From contig NZ_PPQB01000012.1 in assembly GCF_002902345.1 (NCBI RefSeq), positions 233,126 to 297,125 on the forward strand: a stretch of DNA of 64,000 bases, written 5' to 3'. The translations under genes were made by a program, and so were the position numbers. The DNA is from Staphylococcus arlettae (lineage in GTDB: Bacteria > Bacillota > Bacilli > Staphylococcales > Staphylococcaceae). The notes under the pieces were generated by a model. That model was not told the DNA's origin and searched no databases. It saw only the letters and a program-made list of their open reading frames with translations. Shown here piece after piece: positions 1 to 7,300 of this stretch. Within the stretch, counting starts at the first letter, position 1; each line of letters starts with the position of its first letter.

Positions 1-276
1 ATCCAGTTAACTTCTAAAGAAAGTATTCCGTTAATGGATGCTGATCATATCTTTATGTTTAAATCCGATACAACAGCAAAAGATGCTAAATTGACTGACA
101 AAACTAAGCAAGAATGGACTTCTAGTAGTCAGTGGAAAAACTTGTCAGCTGTAAAATCTAACGATGTTTCCGATAACGTTGATGAAATCACATGGAATAT
201 GGCTGGCGGTTACCAGTCATCACTCAAATTAATTGATGATTTATATCAAAAATTAGATATCGAAAAACAATCTTAA
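1..276 (+). CDS. sirA: SirA, staphyloferrin B-binding lipoprotein (3' end only)
   Basis: The reading frame is open from base 1 to a TAA at 276, so only the last 91 residues are present. They closely match the C-terminus I remember for S. aureus SirA, with shared stretches such as IQLTSKESIPLM, EWTSS, DEITWN and GGY.SSLKLIDDLY. SirA is the membrane-anchored receptor that delivers ferric staphyloferrin B to the SirBC permease. The lipoprotein signal lies outside the window. The gene is followed after 18 bp by sirB on the same strand, which supports the call. The match is from memory, not from a search. Confidence 0.88.
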   Translation: MQLTSKESIPLMDADHIFMFKSDTTAKDAKLTDKTKQEWTSSSQWKNLSAVKSNDVSDNVDEITWNMAGGYQSSLKLIDDLYQKLDIEKQS

Positions 277-294
277 TGCATAAGGAGTTACATC

Positions 295-1290
295 ATGTTA
301 CTTAAACCTCAGTCTAAGTTAATACTCTCTGGTTTATGTCTAATCGTTGTAACTATCTTAAGTTTAATAGTTGGGAATACGCTTGTACCACTATCTCAGT
401 TGGTACAGGCGTTCTTCCACTTTGATAGCTCAAACGATATACATATTCTCATTATCGAATCACGTGCATCCAGAACTATTATCGCATTATTAACTGGTGC
501 AGCATTAGCAGTTTCCGGATTACTCATGCAAGTTTTAACACGTAATCCCATCGCTTCTCCAGGCCTTTTTGGTGTTAATGCTGGTGCTGTCTTTTTCGTC
601 ATCGCAGGCTTAACATTATTCAGTATTCAATCATTTGAAGCACTCATTATACTAGCATTTATAGGCGCTATTTTAGTCACTGTGGTTGTTATTATGTTGG
701 GAATGTTCAAACAAGCACAATTCTCGCCAAAACGAGTGATATTAGCAGGCGCAGCAATCTCTGCCCTCTTCAGTGCTTTTACACAAGGTATAATGATTAT
801 GAATGAAAATAATTTACAAAGTTTTTTATTTTGGCTAAGTGGTTCTGTTTCATTTCGCAATATTTGGGAGGTTCCATGGGTAATTCCTCTGATTGTCATC
901 GCTTTAGTAGTTGCCTTGGCTTTATCTTCTCGTATTAACATTTTAATGACGAGTGATGATATTGCGACTGCCTTAGGTCAAAATATTAAAATAACGAAAT
1001 TTATCATAATCATATTAATCAGTGTGTTAGCTGGCGTCTCAGTAGCCATTGCAGGTTCTATTATGTTTGTAGGCTTAATTATTCCAAATATCAGTAAAAA
1101 ACTATTACCACCTAACTATAAATATTTAATACCATTTAATGCTATAAGTGGCGCGATACTCATGTTATTATCCGACATCATTGCACGTATCATCATTCAA
1201 CCACTTGAACTACCCATTGGTGTGATTACCGCAATTATCGGTGCCATAACATTGATTTATATTATGAGGAAAGGAATTCAAAGTATATGA
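295..1290 (+). CDS. sirB: SirB, iron-siderophore ABC permease (FecCD family)
   Basis: 331-residue polytopic membrane protein of the FecCD/BtuC family. It carries the family signatures: SRASRTIIALLTGAALAVSGLL near the N-terminus, RNPIASPGLFGVNAGA after it, and GSIMFVGLIIPNI in the C-terminal half. It would form half of the transmembrane channel importing ferric staphyloferrin B. The start follows the AAGGAG-type site at about 282. It sits 18 bp after sirA and its stop overlaps the start of sirC (ATGA), so the pair is translationally coupled. The length equals that recalled for S. aureus SirB. No ATPase gene follows; Sir systems are known to borrow an ATPase such as FhuC. Confidence 0.88.
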   Translation: MLLKPQSKLILSGLCLIVVTILSLIVGNTLVPLSQLVQAFFHFDSSNDIHILIIESRASRTIIALLTGAALAVSGLLMQVLTRNPIASPGLFGVNAGAVFFVIAGLTLFSIQSFEALIILAFIGAILVTVVVIMLGMFKQAQFSPKRVILAGAAISALFSAFTQGIMIMNENNLQSFLFWLSGSVSFRNIWEVPWVIPLIVIALVVALALSSRINILMTSDDIATALGQNIKITKFIIIILISVLAGVSVAIAGSIMFVGLIIPNISKKLLPPNYKYLIPFNAISGAILMLLSDIIARIIIQPLELPIGVITAIIGAITLIYIMRKGIQSI

Positions 1291-2285
1291 ATGAGTCACT
1301 TACCAAACAAGATTCAAGGCGTTTAGTTGTCGCGATGCTACTATTAAGTGTCTTGGCAATCATTAGTTTAATGCTGGGCTCAACGTTTATTTCACCCTTG
1401 AAGATAATCGCTTATATCTTTGACCCTGCCAACAGCCCAGATCAATTTACACTTGAAGTGTTGCGATTACCACGTATCACACTTGCCATCGTTGCCGGTG
1501 CTGCATTAGGTGCCAGTGGCTTAATCTTGCAAAATATCTTAAAAAATCCTATTGCCTCTCCAGATATTATTGGTGTTACTGGTGGTGCGACCTTTGGCGC
1601 AGTAACTTTTATTGCTTTTATCAGTAGTTTAAGTATCCATTGGTTACCACTCTTTTCCTTAACTGGTGGTGCCTTAGCGATGTTGCTGCTCATCAGCTTC
1701 CAACATAAAGGAAATTTGCAACCAACGACTATCGTCATTATTGGTATTGCTTTACAGACTATGTTTACAGCTTTAGTGAATGGTCTCCTCATCATGACCA
1801 AACAATTATCTGCCTCTAAAGCCTATACTTGGATTGTCGGTAGTTTATCCGGTGCAACCTTTGATAGTAGCTTAATTTTAGCGATTATCATACTTTGCGT
1901 AGTGCCATTGTTAGCTATCGTAATTCCTCGTATGAAGGTGTCTATTATGCATGATGACGTTGCAACTGGCTTAGGTTTAAATGTGAATCAAACAAAATTA
2001 ATTCAAATGTTAATTACAACCGTTTTGGCAGCGTCAGCGATTAGTTTTGTCGGTAATATTGGCTTTGTCGGTTTAATTTCACCGCACATTGCTAAAACAC
2101 TTATTAAAGCCAGTTATTTAAAACGCTTAGTTATGTCAGCTATTTGTGGTGCTGCTTCAATTTTGCTTGCCGATTTAGTTGGGCGTACTATCTTCTTACC
2201 GAAGGAAGTACCTGCGGGTGTCTTTATTGCCGCATTCGGCGCACCATTCTTCATCTATTTATTATTAACAGTTAAAAAAATATAA
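1287..2285 (+). CDS. sirC: SirC, iron-siderophore ABC permease (FecCD family)
   Basis: 332-residue FecCD permease and partner of SirB in the staphyloferrin B importer. Visible signatures are LRLPRITLAIVAGAALGASGLILQ, KNPIASPDIIGVTGGA and GNIGFVGLISPHIAK. About nine to ten hydrophobic segments are spread along the chain. The ATG overlaps the sirB stop by four bases. Transcription probably ends in the hairpin-rich repeat that begins at 2302. Assignment to sirC rests on gene order and on the SirA match upstream; a generic siderophore permease is the alternative. Confidence 0.86.
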   Translation: MNESLTKQDSRRLVVAMLLLSVLAIISLMLGSTFISPLKIIAYIFDPANSPDQFTLEVLRLPRITLAIVAGAALGASGLILQNILKNPIASPDIIGVTGGATFGAVTFIAFISSLSIHWLPLFSLTGGALAMLLLISFQHKGNLQPTTIVIIGIALQTMFTALVNGLLIMTKQLSASKAYTWIVGSLSGATFDSSLILAIIILCVVPLLAIVIPRMKVSIMHDDVATGLGLNVNQTKLIQMLITTVLAASAISFVGNIGFVGLISPHIAKTLIKASYLKRLVMSAICGAASILLADLVGRTIFLPKEVPAGVFIAAFGAPFFIYLLLTVKKI

Positions 2286-2301
2286 ACTATATCTTAATTT
2301 C

Positions 2302-2470
2302 GAGGCTGGGACAATATTCATTCGTCCCAGTCTCTATTCATATTGGCAGTAGATGACTGTATTGAAAATGCGCTTCAAATCAAGCTTTTTTCAATGCTAG
2401 TCATCCTTGCCGGGGTGGGACGACGAAATCATTTTTTCAAAATCAGATTTCTGTCCCACTCCCTTTTATT
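2302..2470. repeat. Dispersed staphylococcal intergenic repeat, copy A (full)
   Basis: A composite element of about 170 bp. A GGCTGGGAC...GTCCCAG hairpin (2302-2334) is followed by a central part with TAGATGACTG and GAAAATGCGCTTC, then a second hairpin GTGGGAC...GTCCCAC ending near 2463. The same order, inverted, is seen at 33620-33773, and a decayed copy at 9943-10067. The outer hairpins could end sirC transcription. No coding potential was seen. Confidence 0.8.
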
Positions 2471-2664
2471 TACCCCTGTATTTTCACAGTTATTGCATAT
2501 CATTGTCACACACTAACACTAATATTTATGTTCCGTTATTTAAAATTTTACAATAGTTGCTTTAACTTATGACATTTACATATCTTTACTTAAATTTAAT
2601 TATTCTCCTTATATTCCTTTGCTATACTAAAAATACAATTATGAACAAAGGAGGAATAAAGAGA

Positions 2665-4533
2665 ATGAAAGTAGCTTGGTCTTTCTTAGCAACTATCGTG
2701 CTAGGCGCTGTTATCACTACACAAGCTGAAGCCACGACACAACCAACTAAAAAACAAGAAGTAACACATGATCTGTCAATTCATGATATTCAAGGTGACA
2801 AGCATAATTCACCTTATGATGGCAAAAAAGTAACCGACGTACAAGGCATAGTGACATATCAATATAAATTAAAAGGTAGTAACTATATACATATCCAAAC
2901 ACCTGATAAGGCAAAAGATGATAATCCTAATACCTCTGAGGGCATTATAGTCTATATGGGCAATCAAGATTACGATGTAAAAACCGGAGATTTGGTTAAT
3001 GTAACCGGTATTGTCAATGAATACCATATAGATGGTTACGACGATAAACAAAAAACTGATTTACCCGTCACACAAATCAATGCACGTGATGACAAAGGTG
3101 GAAATGTAGCAATTACTAAACATAATCAACCACTGCCAAAGGCTTATAACATTCAAAATCCACCCTCTAAAATTTCAGCTAATGACCAATTTCATACCTT
3201 TGATCGTGACCAATACACTATTGATTATTGGGAATCTTTAGAAGGTATGCGCGTGATGACAAATACAGTACGCAGTGTGAGTCCACAAGAACACGGGGAT
3301 ATTTTTACAGTTTTAGATGATCAACAACCAGAGACAATCAACGGTGGTGTCCGTTTAACTGAAAACAATCAACATGGCGAGCGCATTGCTTTTAAGATGT
3401 ATGATAATAATCAAGCGCGTGACTTTGATGTCAAAACTGGTGATAAATTCAAAGGCCCAATTATTGGTTACGTCAATTACGGTTTTCAAAACTATAAAAT
3501 CAATGTAGATTTAGAAGATATGCAAAAAGCACATGTGCCAGTTAAAACGAAACCACAATCAACAGATTTAACACAAGACAAAGGCAAATTAAATGTAGCA
3601 TCTTATAATTTAGAAAATTTCTCTAACAATAAACAATCTACTACTGACACTAAAGCTACAAAAATTGCACAAGGTATTAGTACCAGCATGAACAACCCAG
3701 ACATTGTTGGTGTGACCGAAGTTCAAGACAATGACGGTCCTGATAAAGGTGGGCCTAAAGCCAATGAATCTTATGAACGCTTGATTCAACAAATTCAAGC
3801 ATCCGGTGGACCTAAATATAAATACGTCAATATCGATCCAGATATGAATGAAGATGGTGGTCAACCCAACGCTAATATTCGTGTCGGTTTCTTATACAAT
3901 CCAAAACGTGTTCAATTCGACAAATCTATCCAAAAAGGTGATGCTGATAGCGCAGTATCCTACAAAAATGGTAACTTAACTTTAAACCCAGGTCGCATTG
4001 ACCCTAACAACCCAGCATTTGACGATTCACGTAAACCATTAGCGGCACAATTTAAATTCCGCGGCGAACAAGTAATTATGCTCGCAAATCATTGGAATTC
4101 TAAAGGTGGCGATACACCTATATTTGGTAAGCAACAACCACCTGTATTAAATAGCGAAAATCAACGTGTAGAAATCGCAAAAGCTGTAGGTCGTTTTGTA
4201 GAGCAAGTACACAAAGATAACCCTGATGCCAATATCGTCTCTGTTGGTGACTACAACGATTTCCAATGGACCAAAGCTTTGAAAACTTTTGAAAACTTTA
4301 ATATGACAAATATGATGCATAGTGTACCTGCAAGTGAGCGTTACACATATAATTATCACGGTAATTCACAAGCATTGGATCATATCTTTGTTTCCGATAA
4401 TTTGACCGACTACACACAACTCGATCCTATCCATGTAAACAGTGATTTCACTGATATGTCAGGACGAGCAAGTGACCACGATCCGTTACTAGCTCAAATC
4501 GATATTAAATCCAAAAGCAAAGAGACAAAATAA
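2665..4533 (+). CDS. Secreted endonuclease/exonuclease/phosphatase (EEP) family nuclease
   Basis: The start is ATG 2665, behind AAAGGAGGAATAAAGAGA; the frame is open further upstream but lacks a comparable site. The product is 622 residues with an export signal (MKVAWSFLATIVLGAVITTQAEA). An OB-fold-like region (roughly 40-290) with VTDVQGIVTYQY and VNVTGIVNEY precedes an EEP catalytic domain from about 309. That domain shows LNVASYNLENF, a metal-binding Glu in GVTEVQD (about 352), NHWNSKGG (about 475), GDYNDF (about 527) and ASDHDPL (about 602). All key Asn/Asp/His positions are present, so an active extracellular DNase or phosphodiesterase is likely. No LPXTG anchor is seen. The natural substrate is unknown. 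A hairpin terminator follows. Confidence 0.85.
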   Translation: MKVAWSFLATIVLGAVITTQAEATTQPTKKQEVTHDLSIHDIQGDKHNSPYDGKKVTDVQGIVTYQYKLKGSNYIHIQTPDKAKDDNPNTSEGIIVYMGNQDYDVKTGDLVNVTGIVNEYHIDGYDDKQKTDLPVTQINARDDKGGNVAITKHNQPLPKAYNIQNPPSKISANDQFHTFDRDQYTIDYWESLEGMRVMTNTVRSVSPQEHGDIFTVLDDQQPETINGGVRLTENNQHGERIAFKMYDNNQARDFDVKTGDKFKGPIIGYVNYGFQNYKINVDLEDMQKAHVPVKTKPQSTDLTQDKGKLNVASYNLENFSNNKQSTTDTKATKIAQGISTSMNNPDIVGVTEVQDNDGPDKGGPKANESYERLIQQIQASGGPKYKYVNIDPDMNEDGGQPNANIRVGFLYNPKRVQFDKSIQKGDADSAVSYKNGNLTLNPGRIDPNNPAFDDSRKPLAAQFKFRGEQVIMLANHWNSKGGDTPIFGKQQPPVLNSENQRVEIAKAVGRFVEQVHKDNPDANIVSVGDYNDFQWTKALKTFENFNMTNMMHSVPASERYTYNYHGNSQALDHIFVSDNLTDYTQLDPIHVNSDFTDMSGRASDHDPLLAQIDIKSKSKETK

Positions 4534-4550
4534 TATATTTTAAACACTAT

Positions 4551-4574
4551 AGGCGACTATTGTCGCCTTTTTTT
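4551..4574 (+). terminator. Rho-independent terminator after the EEP nuclease
   Basis: AGGCGAC-TAT-TGTCGCCT stem followed by seven T residues, 17 bp after the nuclease stop. Confidence 0.9.
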
Positions 4575-4675
4575 GTTATTAAGGTACATTTTTTACTTGG
4601 TATACTCATGCTATTGCTCCAATGTTGAAAAAATTATAACTTAGTTAAGATTAATGAACTAATTGGAGGACCTCA

Positions 4676-5170
4676 ATGATTATACTTATTGTTTTCGGTT
4701 TTTTTATTTTACGCTTATACAGCTTAGTCATTTCAATTCGTCATGCTAAGCAGTTGCAACTTCAAGGTGCTACTGAATACGGCAAACGTAATTCTACTTG
4801 GCTCGCACTTACACATATCGCCATTTATGTTAGTGCTACTATCGAAGCATGGTTGCAACAAACTACAATGAATCGACTAAGTGTTATCGGTCTAGCACTT
4901 ATGATCTTCGCTTATATTATATTATTTATGGTAATAAAGACACTAGGAGCAATATGGACGTTAAAATTATACATTTTGCCACATCACCCAATTATCAAAA
5001 GTGGATTATTTAAAATTACCAAACATCCAAACTATTTTTTAAATATCGTACCTGAGCTATTGGGTCTATTACTGCTAACACAAGCCGGTTTCGCTGCCCT
5101 TTTACTGCTACCATATGCTTATTTATTATGGCAGCGAATCCATCAGGAAGAACGGCTAATGCATATTTAA
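4676..5170 (+). CDS. Isoprenylcysteine carboxyl methyltransferase (ICMT)-like membrane protein
   Basis: 164-residue membrane protein with about four hydrophobic segments. The C-terminal half has the ICMT/PEMT-like pattern: LGAIWTLKLYILPHHPIIKSGLFKITKHPNYF, then an E and a hydrophobic helix, ending WQRIHQEERLM. In the family the HPNY and EE motifs line the S-adenosylmethionine pocket. Bacterial YpbQ-type members lack a known prenylated substrate, so the target is not known here. The start follows GGAGGACCTCA. It is a single gene between a terminator and a convergent neighbour. Confidence 0.75.
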   Translation: MIILIVFGFFILRLYSLVISIRHAKQLQLQGATEYGKRNSTWLALTHIAIYVSATIEAWLQQTTMNRLSVIGLALMIFAYIILFMVIKTLGAIWTLKLYILPHHPIIKSGLFKITKHPNYFLNIVPELLGLLLLTQAGFAALLLLPYAYLLWQRIHQEERLMHI

Positions 5171-5201
5171 ATGCCCAAACTACTAATAGTTGTTAATAGT
5201 G

Positions 5202-5243
5202 AAAAAGCACCTAGAACATAAAATGATGTTCAGGTGCTTTTTT
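5202..5243. terminator. Bidirectional terminator
   Basis: AAAAAGCACCT...AGGTGCTTTTTT stem-loop between the convergent ICMT-like gene (+) and the ABC-type ATPase gene (-). It has A-runs and T-runs on both flanks, so it can serve both. Confidence 0.88.
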
Positions 5244-5343
5244 CTTATCAAGAAACTACTTATCTATATGGAAAATGCTGATATTATGCCCAAAATTAGA
5301 CTGACGTCATAGTTCGTTCAGACAAACGGAAGCCTACTTGATG

Positions 5344-7050
5344 TTATTTGTGTTGGGCAATTTGTAAACCTCGGTAACGATTAAGCGCAGCATAAAACTC
5401 TTGTGGTCGTGGTAACGCTAAGTTTCCCGGATGACCTTGATATGGTGATATAGCAGCTAAACCATGCGTATCAATGTGTTGATATAATTGCCTAACAGCT
5501 TGAGAAAGTGTTGTTGTATCATTCAACAAATGCCGTTGATAATAAGCTAACATTAATGCTAAACAATTTGTTTGGCTCGTATCCACTAACTGTTCAACAG
5601 CTGCTAAATCGATCGGTTCCTTATTGTATAAAATTGTTGTACGACCTTTCACTTTAAAACGCCCATCCTTACCTTTACTGTTAAAACTCGCAGTTAATGG
5701 CGTACGTTGAGTTATAGTGCCAAAGTGTTCTGAATGATGATACGGCTTTTGTACACCTGTATTCTTGGCTATGTCATGCGCTTTGGTAGTCACATCTTGT
5801 AACACGTATTCGTCCATCATTAAGACATGGTCTGCTACATCAAAATAATCACCCGATCCACCAACGATTAAAATGGTCGACACTTGGTAGTCATCATAAA
5901 GGGGCTTCACTTTATGTGCAAAAGGAGTAATAGGTTCTTTTTCCGGTGCAATAAGCTGTTGCATACGGTCATCGCGAATCATAAAGTTTGTGGCAGAAGT
6001 ATCTTCATCAATAAGTAACACCGAACTACGTGCCTCAAGTGCTTCCATAACATTTGCTGCTTGTGACGTACTACCACTCGCATTTGGCGTAGTAAATTGA
6101 GTAGTATCTTTATTTCCTGGTAAATTATCGATAAAGGGCTGAATATTTACTTGGGCAATACTTCGTCCGTCCTCAGCACGGATTTTCATCGCGTCATCAC
6201 GGGTTATAACGTATTCACGGCCATCGCCTACAATATGAGGATACACACCCCGTTGTAATGCCTCTAGTAATGTCGATTTACCATGATAACCTCCCCCTAC
6301 AATAAGGGTAATACCCTCAGGTATAGCCATACCTGTTAATTGTTTGCCACTAGGTAAAGTTAAAGCTTGTTCATATGTTGCTGGGCTAGTAAATGATACA
6401 GCGTGTGTTAATGGTTGCTGTGACACCCCACTTTGACGAGGCAATATTGAACCATTAGCCACAAAAGCGATATAGCCTTGTTGTACTAAAAATTCACGTA
6501 TATACTGTTGGTCTTCAATTAATGTCACTTGGTCAGCGAATGCTACTTGGTCTATATTTTTATAAGACAGCGCTCGCGCTACAATTTCAGGCACTATTGT
6601 TTTAAAAATATGAGTTGCTGCTGTACCTAAAATTTTCCGTCCTTTAGCAGGCAAACCAATTTCTAAACACACCTCGATAAAGTGATCTGTAATAGTTACC
6701 GCACTACGTTCCAATATTTCCGGACCACAATTATCTATCATAATATTCGCATGATAGTTCCTTTGTCGCTGAGTCAATTTATGAATTTCATTATATATAT
6801 TTCGTGTTAAAAAATCTGACGTAGCGATACGTTTTAATTTAGTATCCACAAGATGTTCAGGTATGCCTGTAGTTACTTTATTTATAATAATACGCACTTT
6901 AGACGGTGGCGCATATGGGTCTGCTTGAATATGATCTATTGCTAACTGAAAATTATCGTAAGCATATGTATCTGCCAAACGTTTATACGCACCGTACTTC
7001 TGACCGTCTAATGATTGTAATGTCTGAAAAAGCGTGTGGGCTTGTTTCAT
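5344..7050 (-). CDS. ABC-type ATPase domain protein (PF09818-like), function unknown
   Basis: The start is the ATG at 7050 preceded by AAGGAGGTCATACC; the open frame continues upstream without a good site. The product is 568 residues, soluble, with one P-loop: GGGYHGKSTLLEAL at about 253. A Walker-B-like LLIDEDTSATNFM lies at about 345, then TILIVGGSGDYFDVADHVLMMDEY. This order (N-terminal KH-like region, single ATPase core, GGSGDY motif) fits the predicted ABC-class ATPase family found widely in bacteria. An RNA-related role is sometimes proposed; nothing here proves it. It has no transporter subunit next to it and looks monocistronic. Confidence 0.75.
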   Translation of the reverse strand: MKQAHTLFQTLQSLDGQKYGAYKRLADTYAYDNFQLAIDHIQADPYAPPSKVRIIINKVTTGIPEHLVDTKLKRIATSDFLTRNIYNEIHKLTQRQRNYHANIMIDNCGPEILERSAVTITDHFIEVCLEIGLPAKGRKILGTAATHIFKTIVPEIVARALSYKNIDQVAFADQVTLIEDQQYIREFLVQQGYIAFVANGSILPRQSGVSQQPLTHAVSFTSPATYEQALTLPSGKQLTGMAIPEGITLIVGGGYHGKSTLLEALQRGVYPHIVGDGREYVITRDDAMKIRAEDGRSIAQVNIQPFIDNLPGNKDTTQFTTPNASGSTSQAANVMEALEARSSVLLIDEDTSATNFMIRDDRMQQLIAPEKEPITPFAHKVKPLYDDYQVSTILIVGGSGDYFDVADHVLMMDEYVLQDVTTKAHDIAKNTGVQKPYHHSEHFGTITQRTPLTASFNSKGKDGRFKVKGRTTILYNKEPIDLAAVEQLVDTSQTNCLALMLAYYQRHLLNDTTTLSQAVRQLYQHIDTHGLAAISPYQGHPGNLALPRPQEFYAALNRYRGLQIAQHK

Positions 7051-7115
7051 GGTATGACCTCCTTGTAAGACATTTCTTATACTCATTATAGTATCTTTAG
7101 TACTTGTCACACAAA

Positions 7116-7169
7116 GAAGAGTAGTTAACATATCACTTAGAAGTACTAGGATATCTAACTACTCTCTTC
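7116..7169 (-). terminator. Hairpin downstream of the lipase transcript
   Basis: GAAGAGTAGTTAA pairs with TAACTACTCTCTTC across a loop of about 25 bases. On the minus strand the second arm is followed by a T-rich CTTCTTTGTG. It lies 41 bp beyond the small ORF at 7211-7276, so a lipase message ending here would include that ORF. Confidence 0.55.
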
Positions 7170-7210
7170 ACTATTAGAACCTTATTATTGCTATTTGAAT
7201 TAATACTATC

Positions 7211-7276
7211 TTATGCAAAAATAACGGTAACAATACGTAAAAATGACTCTATCAATTGTGGAATCGTGCCTGTCAT
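7211..7276 (-). CDS. Candidate 21-residue hydrophobic peptide (PSM-like?)
   Basis: The ATG at 7276 is preceded by AAAGAAAGGATGAAGCGAG, a good ribosome site at 9-bp spacing, 24 bp after the lipase stop. The product begins MTGTIPQLIESF and ends in a hydrophobic tail, with one Glu and one Arg. The size and amphipathic look recall alpha-type phenol-soluble modulins, which are 20-26 residues and often missed by gene callers. No close match is remembered, and a chance ORF in the lipase 3' UTR is possible. Confidence 0.4.
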   Translation of the reverse strand: MTGTIPQLIESFLRIVTVIFA

Positions 7277-7300
7277 CTCGCTTCATCCTTTCTTTAAGTA

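Noticed and set aside
396..602. Minus-strand ORFs inside sirB, sirC and other permease genes
   Set aside because: They are antisense shadows of clearly conserved FecCD genes, with no ribosome site and no recognisable protein.
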